This document shows, piece by piece, positions 16,289 to 25,499 of a stretch of DNA of 64,000 bases (position 1 is its first letter; every line of letters starts with the position of its first letter). Where the stretch lies: contig NZ_JAGGMI010000002.1 in assembly GCF_017875235.1 (NCBI RefSeq), forward strand, positions 1-64,000. The letters are read 5' to 3'. The translations under genes and the position numbers were made by a program. The notes under the pieces were generated by a model, which was given only the letters and a program-made list of their open reading frames with translations, had not been told where the DNA came from and searched no databases. This stretch comes from Asticcacaulis solisilvae. Its GTDB lineage: Bacteria > Pseudomonadota > Alphaproteobacteria > Caulobacterales > Caulobacteraceae.

Positions 16289-17329
16289 ATGATATCCATA
16301 ACGCGCGCCGCCGCGACATCCCTTTCCGCATTGGCGCTTGGCTTCGTCCTGATGACGGCTCCGGCCACGGCCGGTGAGCCTGTCATCACGGAACGCATCA
16401 CCGTCCACGGCACAGCGCTGGAGGGCAATCTCGAAGGCAATCCGGCCGACCGCAAGGTCATTGTCTACCTGCCGGCCGATTACCGCACCTCAAACAAGCG
16501 CTATCCGGTCGTCTATGCCCTGCACGGCTATTCGATCGACAACGAAAAGTGGACGACCGAGATCAGGACCCCCGCGACCATCGACGGCGCGTTCGCCGCG
16601 GGCGTCAAGGACATGATCGTCGTCCTGCCCGACAGCCGGACACTGCACAACGGCTCTATGTATTCGAATTCGGTGACGACCGGCAATTTCGAGGATTTCA
16701 TCGCCAGGGACGTGGTCGGCTATATCGACAGCCATTACCGGACGCTTGCCACGCGCGACAGCCGGGGCCTGGCTGGTCATTCCATGGGCGGCTACGGCAC
16801 GGTCCGCATTGCCATGAAGCATCCGGAAGTCTTCGGCGCCATCTACGCCATGAGCCCGTGCTGCCTGGGCGTGCGCGGCGCGCCGCCGGCGGAAACCTCG
16901 GCCCAGCTCGAAGGTCTCAAGACGCCCGATCAATCGGTGAGCCTCGGCTTCATGCAACGGGCGACGCTGGCCACCGCTTCGGCATGGTCACCCAATCCGA
17001 AAAAGCCGCCCTTCTATCTGGACCTGCCGACCAGGGACGGCGTCGTGCAACCCGACGTTCTGGCGCGCTGGGCGGCCAATTCGCCGCTGGCCATGGTCCA
17101 TCAGTACATTCCGGCCATGCGCAGTTTCAAGGCGATCGCCTTCGACGTCGGCGACCGCGACGGCCTGAAGACCGACACCGAAGCCTTGCACAAGACCCTG
17201 AACGACTACGGCGTCGCCAATAGCTTCCAGCTCTATGACGGCGACCACGTTTCGGGCGTGGCCGACCGCTTCCAGAACCATGTGCTGCCGTTCTTCGACC
17301 GCAACCTGATGTTCGCACCTAAGCCCTAA
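16289..17329 (+). CDS. Secreted alpha/beta-hydrolase, putative esterase (esterase D/Fes-like fold)
   Basis: A 346-residue protein with a signal peptide (about 1-28, ending PATAG). The esterase-D-like hydrolase domain shows KRYPVVYALHGYSIDNEKWT (oxyanion region), the nucleophile elbow GLAGHSMGGYGTVRIAMKHP, an Asp in AFDVGDRDGL and a C-terminal His in LYDGDHVSGVADR, giving a full Ser-Asp-His set. Such enzymes remove acyl groups from plant polysaccharides or siderophores. GGGAG lies about 9 bases upstream of ATG 16289. Its end overlaps the end of the convergent GH95 gene by 11 bp. Confidence 0.87.
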   Translation: MISITRAAATSLSALALGFVLMTAPATAGEPVITERITVHGTALEGNLEGNPADRKVIVYLPADYRTSNKRYPVVYALHGYSIDNEKWTTEIRTPATIDGAFAAGVKDMIVVLPDSRTLHNGSMYSNSVTTGNFEDFIARDVVGYIDSHYRTLATRDSRGLAGHSMGGYGTVRIAMKHPEVFGAIYAMSPCCLGVRGAPPAETSAQLEGLKTPDQSVSLGFMQRATLATASAWSPNPKKPPFYLDLPTRDGVVQPDVLARWAANSPLAMVHQYIPAMRSFKAIAFDVGDRDGLKTDTEALHKTLNDYGVANSFQLYDGDHVSGVADRFQNHVLPFFDRNLMFAPKP

Positions 17330-19727
17330 GCTTGTAGCGTCCGCGCGCGTCCAGAACGACGTCCTTAACCTCACCGGCGATGCGGAGACGTACAGCGGCA
17401 TTGGCCGGGCCTGTGACGCCAAGCGACCGGACCTTGCCGGCCGCCCACGCCATATCGACCGACAATCCGCCACGTGCGCGCACACCCTTGATCTCGCCCG
17501 ACGGCCAGGCCGAGGGCAGGGCGGGCAGCAAGCGGACCTCGCCGCCCCACGACTGGACGATCATCTCCAGTATGCCGGCGGCGCCGCCGAAATTGCCGTC
17601 GATCTGAAAAGGCGGGTGGGCGTCGAACATGTTGGGATAGGTGCGTTGCGGCCCAAGCAGCGCCTTGAGGATGCCATGGGCGCGCTCAGCGTCACCCATG
17701 CGCGCCCACAGGCACAGCCGCCACGCCGTCCCCCAGCCGGTGGCCAGGTCGCCGCGATTGTCGAGCGTCACCTTGGCGGCCCTGATGAGGTCCGGCGTGT
17801 CGCGGACATTGGCCTGCGAACTGGGGTAGACGGCATAAAGATGTGAGACGTGGCGGTGGTGCTGTTCCGGCGCCTGAGCGTCCCAGTCTTCCAGCCATTC
17901 CTGGAACTGGCCGCCGGCGCCGACGCGATCGGGCGCGATCCGTGCGCGCGTCGCGGCGATCTGACCCAGCAGTTCGGCATCCTGTCCCAGGAGCTTTCCG
18001 GCTGCCACGGTGTGGTCGAACAGGTCCTTCACGATCTGACGGTCCATGGCCGGGCCGATGGCGACCGATGAGCCGAACGGATGCTGGTTTTCCGGCGAAA
18101 CCGATGGCGAGGTGACCAGGCCGCGCCCCTTGGCGTCCTCGACCAGGGTATCGAGGAAGAAGAGCGATGCGCCCTTCATTACCGGATAAAGCCGCGCCAG
18201 CACCTTCGGGTCGCGGGTGTAGTCGTAATGGTTCCACAGCGTGTTGCACAGCCACGCCCCGCCGCACGGCCACAGCCCCCACATCGGCCCGTCGATCGGC
18301 GCGGTCGCCCGCCAAAGATCCGTGTTATGGTGCGTCACCCAGCCGCGCGCTCCGTACATGACCTGGGCCGTCCTGACCCCCGTGACCGACAGGTCCTCGA
18401 CCATACGCAGCAACGGTTCCACACAGGCGCTCAGGCCCGCCGGGTCGGCCGGCCAGTAGTTCATCTCTGTATTGATATTGACCGTGTACTTGCTCTGCCA
18501 CGGCGGGTTGGTGCCTTCGTTCCAGATGCCCTGGAGGTTGGCGGGCTGCGTCCCCGGCCGCGAACAGGCGATCAGGAGATAGCGCGCATAGGCGAAATAG
18601 AGCGCGGCCAGCGCCGGATCGACCGAGGTCTCCGCCGCGGCGATGCGGCTTTCGGTCGGTTGGCCATCCGCGCCGTGGCCGCCGAGATCGAGCGACATCG
18701 TGCCATAAAGCGCCTGATGATCGGCGATGTGGGCGCGTTTCAAGGCGGCGTAGGACTGGCGCGCGGCGGCGTCGGTCTGGGCGCGCACCCTGGCGACCGG
18801 CTCACCGGAAACATCGTCATAGCCCATAAAACTGGTCGCCGCCGCGATCTGCAGCGTGACCTTGCTGGCGCCACGCACGATCAGCCGGCCATTATCGACT
18901 GTGACCTGGCCGTCCGACACCGCCTTGACGCGCATCGCATAGGTGAGCCGGCCCGGCGTATCCGGCCCGTCCTCGTTGCGGCCGGTGAACAGGATCGCGC
19001 CATCGCCATCGGCCACGCCCGCGCGTCCTTCGATGGACTCCTTGTGCAGCCAGTCGGTCTCCTGGGCTTCGGTCAGCTTGGTCGCCGATCCTGTATAGGC
19101 GGGCGAGGTGTACTCAACCCTGCGTGGCGCCCGCCAGTCGAGCGCGAAGTCAAGCCCGCCCTTTGGCCCTTCCAGCCGCAGCACCACGACCTGGGCAGGC
19201 GCCGACGCAAAGGTCTCACGCCGGACCGCGCCACGCGCCGTCCTGAAGCGCGTCGTCGTGACCGCCGTCTTCAGGTCCAGTTCGCGGTGGTAACCGCCGG
19301 ACGGCGTCTCCGCACCATCGAAGCTCAGCAACAGGTCGCCGAGGGTTCCGTACGACATCTGCCACAGCGGCTTCGCCATGACCTTGGCACTGGCCACGTC
19401 GGTCGCTTCCTTGAATTTTCCGGCCTCGAGCAGGCGGCGCACTTCGGGGATCCCGGCCCTGGCGTCGGGATTGACCGGATCGTAAGGCCCGCCGGCCCAC
19501 AAGGTATCCTCATTGAGCTGCAGGCGTTCCTGGGCAACGCGGCCAAACACCATGGCCCCCAGACGGCCATTGCCGACCGGCAGCGCTTCGTCCCACGTCC
19601 CGGCCGGACGCTGGTACCACAGCCGCTCAGGTTGGCCCGATGCCGCCAGCGCTTCACGCGGCAGGCCCGAGGCAGCCACAAGGGCGGCTGCGGCCGTCAT
19701 CAGCCCGCGGCGGTGAATATCTGTCAT
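17319..19727 (-). CDS. Glycoside hydrolase family 95 (alpha-L-fucosidase/galactosidase type)
   Basis: An 802-residue secreted enzyme. The N-terminus HRRGLMTAAAALVAASGLP looks like a Tat signal. The GH95 N-domain has WYQRPAGTWDEALPVGNGRLGAMV and QLNEDTLWAGGPYDP; the catalytic (alpha/alpha)6 barrel has NLQGIWNEGTNPPWQSKYT, NINTEMNYWPADPAGL, GWGTAWRLCLWARM and FQIDGNFGGAAGILEM. GH95 enzymes invert alpha-L-fucosyl or alpha-L-galactosyl linkages, usually on xyloglucan or host glycans; substrate choice cannot be read from sequence here. RBS TTGGAG is 9 bases before the ATG. The promoter region carries an operator-like palindrome also found upstream of the esterase at 35136. Confidence 0.92.
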   Translation of the reverse strand: MTDIHRRGLMTAAAALVAASGLPREALAASGQPERLWYQRPAGTWDEALPVGNGRLGAMVFGRVAQERLQLNEDTLWAGGPYDPVNPDARAGIPEVRRLLEAGKFKEATDVASAKVMAKPLWQMSYGTLGDLLLSFDGAETPSGGYHRELDLKTAVTTTRFRTARGAVRRETFASAPAQVVVLRLEGPKGGLDFALDWRAPRRVEYTSPAYTGSATKLTEAQETDWLHKESIEGRAGVADGDGAILFTGRNEDGPDTPGRLTYAMRVKAVSDGQVTVDNGRLIVRGASKVTLQIAAATSFMGYDDVSGEPVARVRAQTDAAARQSYAALKRAHIADHQALYGTMSLDLGGHGADGQPTESRIAAAETSVDPALAALYFAYARYLLIACSRPGTQPANLQGIWNEGTNPPWQSKYTVNINTEMNYWPADPAGLSACVEPLLRMVEDLSVTGVRTAQVMYGARGWVTHHNTDLWRATAPIDGPMWGLWPCGGAWLCNTLWNHYDYTRDPKVLARLYPVMKGASLFFLDTLVEDAKGRGLVTSPSVSPENQHPFGSSVAIGPAMDRQIVKDLFDHTVAAGKLLGQDAELLGQIAATRARIAPDRVGAGGQFQEWLEDWDAQAPEQHHRHVSHLYAVYPSSQANVRDTPDLIRAAKVTLDNRGDLATGWGTAWRLCLWARMGDAERAHGILKALLGPQRTYPNMFDAHPPFQIDGNFGGAAGILEMIVQSWGGEVRLLPALPSAWPSGEIKGVRARGGLSVDMAWAAGKVRSLGVTGPANAAVRLRIAGEVKDVVLDARGRYKLRA

Positions 19728-19752
19728 GGTGTTGCTCCAACCCGTTTTTCTT

Positions 19753-19788
19753 ATTTCCGTAAGTGGAAATTATTTTCTTATGTAAAAG
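19753..19788 (-). promoter_or_regulatory. Operator-like palindrome in the GH95 promoter
   Basis: ATTTCC-6 bases-GGAAAT (19753-19770) is a perfect 6-bp-arm palindrome, extended by TATTTTCTTATGTAAAAG. On the minus strand it overlaps a plausible -35/-10 pair (TTGCTT, 16 bases, TAATTT). A very similar sequence with one base less in the centre occurs at 35223-35257, in front of the esterase and dehydrogenase genes. Confidence 0.5.
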
Positions 19789-19838
19789 AAGCAAGCGTTT
19801 TTTTATGGCGCTTCCACGATTTAGCGCCGTCCTTGAGA

Positions 19839-19867
19839 GCGTCACAAAACCGTGTCGAACCTGTCCT
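19839..19867 (+). promoter_or_regulatory. Possible Pho box upstream of alkaline phosphatase
   Basis: GCGTCAC, CCGTGTC and CTGTCCT occur at exact 11-bp intervals (19839, 19850, 19861). PhoB sites are direct repeats of CTGTCAT with 4-bp spacers. The third unit matches 6 of 7 positions, the first two only 4 and 3, so the case rests mainly on spacing and on the gene downstream. Confidence 0.35.
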
Positions 19868-19900
19868 AGAGGAGGGTAACCGCATCCTCAGGAATCGTCC

Positions 19901-21370
19901 ATGCACCGCCGCCTGCTTGCCCTCTGCTTCGCTGCCGCCATCCTGCCTGCTTGCGCAATGGGCGCCGACAAAAGCCAGAACATCTATTATGTCACCGGCA
20001 AGGAACAGCTGGAAGCCGCGCTCAAGCGCGTGCCCAATACCGGCAAGGCCAAGAATGTCATCCTGTTCATCGGCGACGGCATGGGCATCAACTCGGTCAC
20101 CGCCGGCCGCATACTGGCCGGCCAGGTGCGCGGCGAGACCGGCGTGACCTACCAACTGGCCTTCGACCAGTTTCCTTACACGGGGCTGTCCAAGACCTAT
20201 TCGACCGACAACCAGGTGACTGACTCGGCCAACGGCATTTCGGCCATCACCACGGGCGTCAAGACCATCAATGGCGGCGTCGGCGTCGACGGGTCGGCCA
20301 AGCGCAATGACTGCCCGACCAGCCTGAGCGGCCACGTCCGGACCATCGCTGAACAGGCGCGTCTGAAGGGCCTGTCGGCGGGCGTCGTCACCACGTCGGG
20401 CGTCACCGACGCGACGCCGGCCGGCGCCTATGGCCACGTCTCCACCCGCAACTGGCGCTCAGACGCGGAACTGCCGGAAGCCGCCGCAGCGGCCGGCTGC
20501 ATCGACCTGGCGCGCCAGGCGGTCGAAGCGCCCGCCAACATCCGCATGAACGTCATCATGGGCGGCGACCTGGCGCGCTTCGTGCCGGTCTCCGCGGGCG
20601 GCAAGCGCAAGGACGGCCGCGACCTAACCCAGACCTGGGCGAAGCAGACCCGGACGGCCCGCGTCCTGCGCAGCGAAACCGAGCTGAAAGCCTTTGACCC
20701 GAAGTCGAGCGACCACGTGCTGGGCCTGTTCGCGCCCGGCGACCTGCCGTCGCAGCTCGACCGCGCCCAGTCGCCCGACAATCCGAAACTGGCCGACATG
20801 ACCGACAAGGCGATCAGCGTGCTGTCGCGCAACCCCAAGGGCTATTTTCTGCTGGTCGAAAGCGCCTCGATCGACAAGTGGCACCACGTCAATGACGCCA
20901 GACGTGCTCTCCACGACGTCGAGGAACTGTCCGACGCCGTCGCGGTCGCCGCCGCCAAAACCAATCCTGAAGACACGCTGATCATCGTCACGGCCGACCA
21001 CAGCCACGGCGTGACGCAGTCGGGCTATGCGAGCCTGGGCGAGCCGATCCTCGGCCTGGCGCGCATCGACGGCCAGGCCATAAAGGACGGCAAGGGCCAC
21101 CCTTACGCCGTCATCAATTATGCCACCGGTCCTGGCGCCGACCATCACGGCGAGGACGATCCCGAACTGAGCCAGGATACGCTTACCGCCGGCGAGAAGC
21201 ATCCGGCCCTGGTGCCGATGACCAGCGCCGCCCACTCGGGCGAGGACGTGCCGGTCTATGCCCGCGGCCCGCAGGCGCATCTGCTCACCGGCGTCAACGA
21301 GTCGAGCTACATCTACCAAGTCATGGCCTATGCGCTCGGCATCGACGGCCCTGCAAAGACGGCGAAGTAG
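19901..21370 (+). CDS. phoA: Alkaline phosphatase, PhoA family
   Basis: A 489-residue periplasmic phosphatase. A signal peptide (1-21) ends in ILPAC, which could also act as a lipobox. KNVILFIGDGMGINSVTAGRI holds the first metal-binding Asp, and DNQVTDSANGISAITTG holds the nucleophile Ser109 (Asp-Ser). SGVTDATPAGAYGHVSTRN, LLVESASIDKWHH and TADHSHG complete the two-zinc plus magnesium site; a late His occurs in TSAAHSGEDVPVYARGP. It releases phosphate from monoesters outside the inner membrane. AGAGGAGG lies upstream of the ATG at some distance, and a possible Pho box precedes it. Confidence 0.93.
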   Translation: MHRRLLALCFAAAILPACAMGADKSQNIYYVTGKEQLEAALKRVPNTGKAKNVILFIGDGMGINSVTAGRILAGQVRGETGVTYQLAFDQFPYTGLSKTYSTDNQVTDSANGISAITTGVKTINGGVGVDGSAKRNDCPTSLSGHVRTIAEQARLKGLSAGVVTTSGVTDATPAGAYGHVSTRNWRSDAELPEAAAAAGCIDLARQAVEAPANIRMNVIMGGDLARFVPVSAGGKRKDGRDLTQTWAKQTRTARVLRSETELKAFDPKSSDHVLGLFAPGDLPSQLDRAQSPDNPKLADMTDKAISVLSRNPKGYFLLVESASIDKWHHVNDARRALHDVEELSDAVAVAAAKTNPEDTLIIVTADHSHGVTQSGYASLGEPILGLARIDGQAIKDGKGHPYAVINYATGPGADHHGEDDPELSQDTLTAGEKHPALVPMTSAAHSGEDVPVYARGPQAHLLTGVNESSYIYQVMAYALGIDGPAKTAK

Positions 21371-21395
21371 ACCGCCTCTTCGAATCCGCCACAAT

Positions 21396-21721
21396 ATGCG
21401 CCTGCATAAGCCGAAGGTTGTCACCAGTGTGTTGGTTACTCCCTCATGCAAACTCGCCGACTGCCACACCGTCCACACCACGCACAGAGCCGCCACCGTT
21501 AATATCTTACACGGCGGCGCAAAGATCGTGGTTCTGGACAATGTGCACCTGCCCGACCACTTCAGCCTGTGGATCAAGGGCGAAAGCGAATCTCGCCATG
21601 CCAGGTCGTGCGGCGGCATGGCTCGGAGTTGGACCTGAAGTTTTGGCCAAAGCGGAGATGCGCCAAGCGGGTAAAGGAGGCCAAAATCTGCCGAGACCTA
21701 AAGATTGAAAGTTCGCCATAA
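21396..21721 (+). pseudogene. Frameshifted PilZ-domain gene
   Basis: From ATG 21396 the frame reads a PilZ-like core (VNILHGGAKIVVLDNVHLPDHFSLWIKG). At about 21597 the similarity moves to another frame (CQVVRRHGSELDLKFW), the usual last strand of PilZ domains, ending at TAA 21719-21721. Joining them needs one added base, so this is a 1-bp deletion or a sequence error. The N-terminal RxxxR of c-di-GMP binders is not visible. The gene sits at the edge of the low-GC island that begins about 21720. Confidence 0.65.
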
Positions 21722-21765
21722 ATCCATATACCGATAGATATATGCCGGTTGATTCAGGTAAGGCT

Positions 21766-23499
21766 ATGGCCATAAGTCGCGAACAAATTATCCAATTGTA
21801 CAAAAGCAACAAACTACTTCGCGCGTTTTCAATCCGTTTTGAGCGATTGAATTCCACCGAGATGGCTGGACCGATAACCTTGTGTATCGAAGCTCACAAT
21901 TCGGGTGATATAAATTTGCTTTCTCTATTAGAGAGTCCGGAATTTGACGAGATATCCTCACGAGACTTCTTTGCAATACAACAAGTATACATAAAGCTTA
22001 TTCCGGATCTAAATGCGCCGGTGGACGACATGATGCATTGTGTTGATGTGTTGGTCGCAAAGGCTGGCGACGACTTGGCCGGCAATCTACCATTCACAGC
22101 CTTTACGACTTGGTGCGCAAATGACCTCCAACGCGCTTATCATATTGTGGCCGAGGCTGTTGATGGGAATAATTTAGCGACCGACCACTTGTCATTTGCC
22201 TTAGAAGCGTTGGACGATGTCACCGAGGCAAGGCGGATAATGCTAGCTTTCAACGGCAACCGCCGACTAGCCGCAATCACGGCATTGGGTCGAATTTCAC
22301 ACAATGACCTCACAACTGTTAAAGAGACAATCGAACAATTCACTAGTGTTGTGAGTGACGACCAAGATGAGCCTACTCTTTCCGCGTTAATGGGGGTACT
22401 GCCGAAAATATTGGACGGGATAGGGACTTTTGAAGATGCTGGTGCTACTGAACTTTTATATGCCGTAACAAGGTCACACGCTGACGGAGTTCTTCATTGG
22501 GTGGCGGCAGGCTTATTCTCACATTCAGCAGTCTTCACAAAGCAGGCCCTAAAAATTGCTTTTGATGCCTTACGAAAGCTGAAGCGTTCCAATAAGGGAA
22601 CGGTGGACTACCTCGATACAGCACTAAGCCAACTCATGCATGGTAACGCGTGCAGTGAAGTTACCGAACTTGTTAAAGACCTTCTTTTAAACTCCGATCA
22701 AGGGTTCAAAATTTCTGACTTTGATAGCTTTGGCGGTGCGTTAGTCAGCACGAATCAAGCGCACTTCCATAAAACCCTTGTTGCTTGGCTAGGGTCGGGA
22801 AATCAGCAACTTTGTAAAGCTATATCTGAACTCCTGCAGAGTATAGAGGATGGAGGCGTTATCATTGACATACCGGCTGAATTTCTTCCTGAGGAACCTG
22901 CGCTACAATTTTTTCTCGCCCGAAAGGCGATTGGCTTCTTTTTTATTTCACCAGTAACGGCGGCATCTATCCTAGTCTCAATTCTGCGTGTGGCTCACAA
23001 AGATAGTAGATCAGATTTGGAAGACCTCCTGTTCGATCCGATGCAAATCAACTATGGTGGTGACCTTAGCACTTATCTAAAATCTATTGCTCAGGACGAT
23101 CTCGCCTTCGATAGCGTGCAACGCAGTATCGAGCGTCGCGAAGCATATATAAATGGTCTGGATCAGGCTGGGGTCATTAAGGAGCTTCACCCGTCACAAA
23201 TGCAACGTGACCGCGCGCGACGAAAATCGAACGATGAAGTCCGCCGTTCTTTCAAGGACGCACAGAAAAAGTCCGTTTTCCTAAACCTCGTGAAACGTTC
23301 GGTACTATTACACGGCCGGAAATCTGTAAGCATGGTTTATGGGCCGGGCGGTGAAAGTCGTCCTATGGAAATTCAGATGCAAAGTCACGGCGTGTCGGCT
23401 GAGTTTCCTCGACTTTCGGTTATTGACCCAATCGGAATTAACTACAAAATTCGTTCGTTTCGTGTTGAGCAACTTATAGATGAAGCTGATCATTCGTGA
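21766..23499 (+). CDS. Unrecognised helical (HEAT-like) protein, first gene of the low-GC pair
   Basis: A 577-residue protein that I cannot assign to a family. It is almost entirely predicted helical, with repeated amphipathic helix pairs such as RRLAAITALGRISHNDLTTV and LLYAVTRSHADGVLHWVAAG, which suggests HEAT/ARM-like repeats, a protein- or nucleic-acid-binding scaffold. Residues 475-510 are strongly basic (QRDRARRKSNDEVRRSFKDA), followed by a short beta-rich end. No catalytic motif, signal peptide or membrane helix is visible. Stretches I counted are about 45-48% G+C, well below the flanks. The second gene overlaps its end by 20 bp, so both are made together. ATG 21766 follows AGGTAAGG; an ATG at 21742 is possible but lacks a binding site. 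Confidence 0.6.
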   Translation: MAISREQIIQLYKSNKLLRAFSIRFERLNSTEMAGPITLCIEAHNSGDINLLSLLESPEFDEISSRDFFAIQQVYIKLIPDLNAPVDDMMHCVDVLVAKAGDDLAGNLPFTAFTTWCANDLQRAYHIVAEAVDGNNLATDHLSFALEALDDVTEARRIMLAFNGNRRLAAITALGRISHNDLTTVKETIEQFTSVVSDDQDEPTLSALMGVLPKILDGIGTFEDAGATELLYAVTRSHADGVLHWVAAGLFSHSAVFTKQALKIAFDALRKLKRSNKGTVDYLDTALSQLMHGNACSEVTELVKDLLLNSDQGFKISDFDSFGGALVSTNQAHFHKTLVAWLGSGNQQLCKAISELLQSIEDGGVIIDIPAEFLPEEPALQFFLARKAIGFFFISPVTAASILVSILRVAHKDSRSDLEDLLFDPMQINYGGDLSTYLKSIAQDDLAFDSVQRSIERREAYINGLDQAGVIKELHPSQMQRDRARRKSNDEVRRSFKDAQKKSVFLNLVKRSVLLHGRKSVSMVYGPGGESRPMEIQMQSHGVSAEFPRLSVIDPIGINYKIRSFRVEQLIDEADHS

Positions 23500-25162
23500 A
23501 TATCTTGCGTCGTTACGAGAGCGCGACGAACTTGACGCCATACTGCCTGATCTTCTAAGCGAAATGGGCTTCACTATTATTTCCAAGCCAGCCAGGGGCA
23601 CCAAGCAGCATGGTGTTGACATTGCAGCCGTGGGCTACAACGAGGCTGGGGAAAAGTGCGTATACCTCTTTTCTGTGAAAAAAGGGGATCTAACTCGACA
23701 AGACTGGAATGTCGGAAACCAAGCCTTACGCCCCTCTTTGGATGAAATCCAAGATGTGTACATACCATCAAGCATCCCCGTCGAGTATGTCGGTCTAAAG
23801 ATAATTATCTGTCTCTGCTTCGGCGGGTACGTAAAGGAGACCATTCGTGCTGACGTTTCCGGTTATCAAAAAAAGCGAACGACTGATGACCTATCTTTTG
23901 AAGAATGGAATGGCGATAAAATTGCCGGTTTAATTTCAGAAGGTATACTTCGGGAAGAAATGTTACCGAAGGACCTACGGTCTCATTTTCAAAAGTCCGT
24001 AGCTCTCGTCGATGAACCCGATATTTCCTACAAGCATTTTTCGAGCTTAGTAACTCAACTTCGCCAAATAGGTGGCGAAGAAAGCAAGCGAGTTAGATCG
24101 GCGCGTCAAATCTATATTTGCGTCTGGATACTGTTTGTGTGGGCGCGTGATGCCGAAAATGTCGATTCCGCTTACCGTGCATGCGAACTCGCCATTTTGA
24201 ATGTATGGGAACTGGTTAAACCGTTAATTGAGAACGGTGGCAGCGACAACGAGGAAATAACTAAAGTTCTATTCCAACTTGTTCAGCTGTATCAAGTTAT
24301 TGGTGCCGAGTTGATTGGCAAGCGCATACTGCCTTATTCCAACAAAAGACACAGTCTTTCCGTTGCTACACATTCACATTCACGGATAGATGTGAATTTG
24401 AAACTGTTTGATATGCTTGGGCGTCTGGCAATGATGGGTTTAATTCACCATTGGCTGAACGAGCATTTAGAGATTAATTCTCCCACGCACATACAAGGTC
24501 TGACTTCATTGGTCGGATCAGCCTTCGACATCATCGAAAACAATCCGGCGCTCTACCTCCCTTGCCACGATGCACAGGCAACCAGTATCGCGCTATTCTT
24601 GTTACTTTGTCTTGCAAGCGGAGCACACCAAGAGCGGTGCGAAAAATGGTTAGTGCAGACTTCGGCGAGATTAAATTATTCTGTTTTGACCCAGGTTGAC
24701 TATCCTACAATATCAATCGAGTACGAAGACCTGTTGATTCATCCCCGAAGGGACGAGGGGTATTTCAAGGAAGCGACGGCTGGAAGCACATTAATTCCTT
24801 TGCTTGCCTGTTGGCTAAACGCTTTGGGCCACTTCGATGTAGTAGCGAGCATGGAGAAAATGGTCGGAGAAAAACTCGATCACACGACCATGCAGCTTTG
24901 GACTGCTGATGCCTCGTCAGAAGTGCACATGTATGTCAATTCTGATGAGCATGGCTTAGGGTTGTGTGACTTACCCATTAAACCAGGTACCACTTTGGCA
25001 GCCGTCATTTCGGAGCTATGTGGAACGGATAAAGGCTTTGAAAGTCTCTCCGCTAATAAGACTGGATTCTGGCCAATCATACTGATGGCCTGCCGGCATT
25101 GGGAGTTGCCCGTTCCGCCAAATTTTTGGTTGGAATTTAGTCTCTTCACCAACAAAGACTAA
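23480..25162 (+). CDS. PD-(D/E)XK nuclease-like protein, second gene of the low-GC pair
   Basis: A 560-residue protein. Residues 15-110 look like an Mrr-type restriction-endonuclease fold: a helix LLSEMGF (Glu28), then GVDIAAV (Asp47) and VYLFSVKKGD, where Lys67 is the motif lysine and Ser65 replaces the usual Glu/Gln. The next block, LTRQDWNVGNQALRPSLDEI, is distinctive. Residues 200-560 are helical and not recognisable. It should be a DNA- or RNA-directed effector, with the upstream helical protein as sensor or regulator; this is inference. Low G+C like its partner, it starts inside the partner gene (ATG 23480) with no clear ribosome-binding site, so translation is probably coupled. Confidence 0.65.
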   Translation: MKLIIREYLASLRERDELDAILPDLLSEMGFTIISKPARGTKQHGVDIAAVGYNEAGEKCVYLFSVKKGDLTRQDWNVGNQALRPSLDEIQDVYIPSSIPVEYVGLKIIICLCFGGYVKETIRADVSGYQKKRTTDDLSFEEWNGDKIAGLISEGILREEMLPKDLRSHFQKSVALVDEPDISYKHFSSLVTQLRQIGGEESKRVRSARQIYICVWILFVWARDAENVDSAYRACELAILNVWELVKPLIENGGSDNEEITKVLFQLVQLYQVIGAELIGKRILPYSNKRHSLSVATHSHSRIDVNLKLFDMLGRLAMMGLIHHWLNEHLEINSPTHIQGLTSLVGSAFDIIENNPALYLPCHDAQATSIALFLLLCLASGAHQERCEKWLVQTSARLNYSVLTQVDYPTISIEYEDLLIHPRRDEGYFKEATAGSTLIPLLACWLNALGHFDVVASMEKMVGEKLDHTTMQLWTADASSEVHMYVNSDEHGLGLCDLPIKPGTTLAAVISELCGTDKGFESLSANKTGFWPIILMACRHWELPVPPNFWLEFSLFTNKD

Positions 25163-25499
25163 AACTATACTGGTGGCGCCAGCTAATCCTTCATTCCAAC
25201 ATAAAAATCCGACCATCAGCGTTCTTCAGCGGCGCCGGATAACGAAACGGCTCCAGCCCTGACGACCGCGTCCAAAAGACCAGGAGGGAGGTTTTCGCCC
25301 GGCGTCAACCACACGGCGGCGGAAGGGGTTTACGCGCGGTTATCGACCCAAGCTCTGATGTCTTAAGAACCAGCCAGATTGTGATGAGTCTTGCCCTCGA
25401 TCGTAATCAATTCTGCCTCCAATAGCTGAGCTGTCAGATAGGCGGGCTGCGGCGACAATCACCTATTCGGCAGACTGTCGCGATTTTTATCTCCTTAAT
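25163..25499. other. Intergenic region at the right edge of the low-GC island
   Basis: About 340 bases with no intact gene. On the minus strand two short open stretches look protein-like but end in stops: one near 25440-25365 (ending ELITIEGKTHHNLAGS) and one near 25325-25215 (WLTPGENLPPGLLDAVV). They may be remnants of a gene cut when the island arrived; I cannot name it. Confidence 0.35.

Noticed and set aside
18081-20147. A 688-codon open frame on the plus strand through the GH95 gene into phoA
   Set aside because: Arg/Pro/Gly-rich shadow with no domain; both overlapped genes have complete family motifs.
21742-21765. Upstream ATG 21742 as the start of the helical-repeat-like protein
   Set aside because: No ribosome-binding site before it, whereas AGGTAAGG stands just before ATG 21766; it remains possible.
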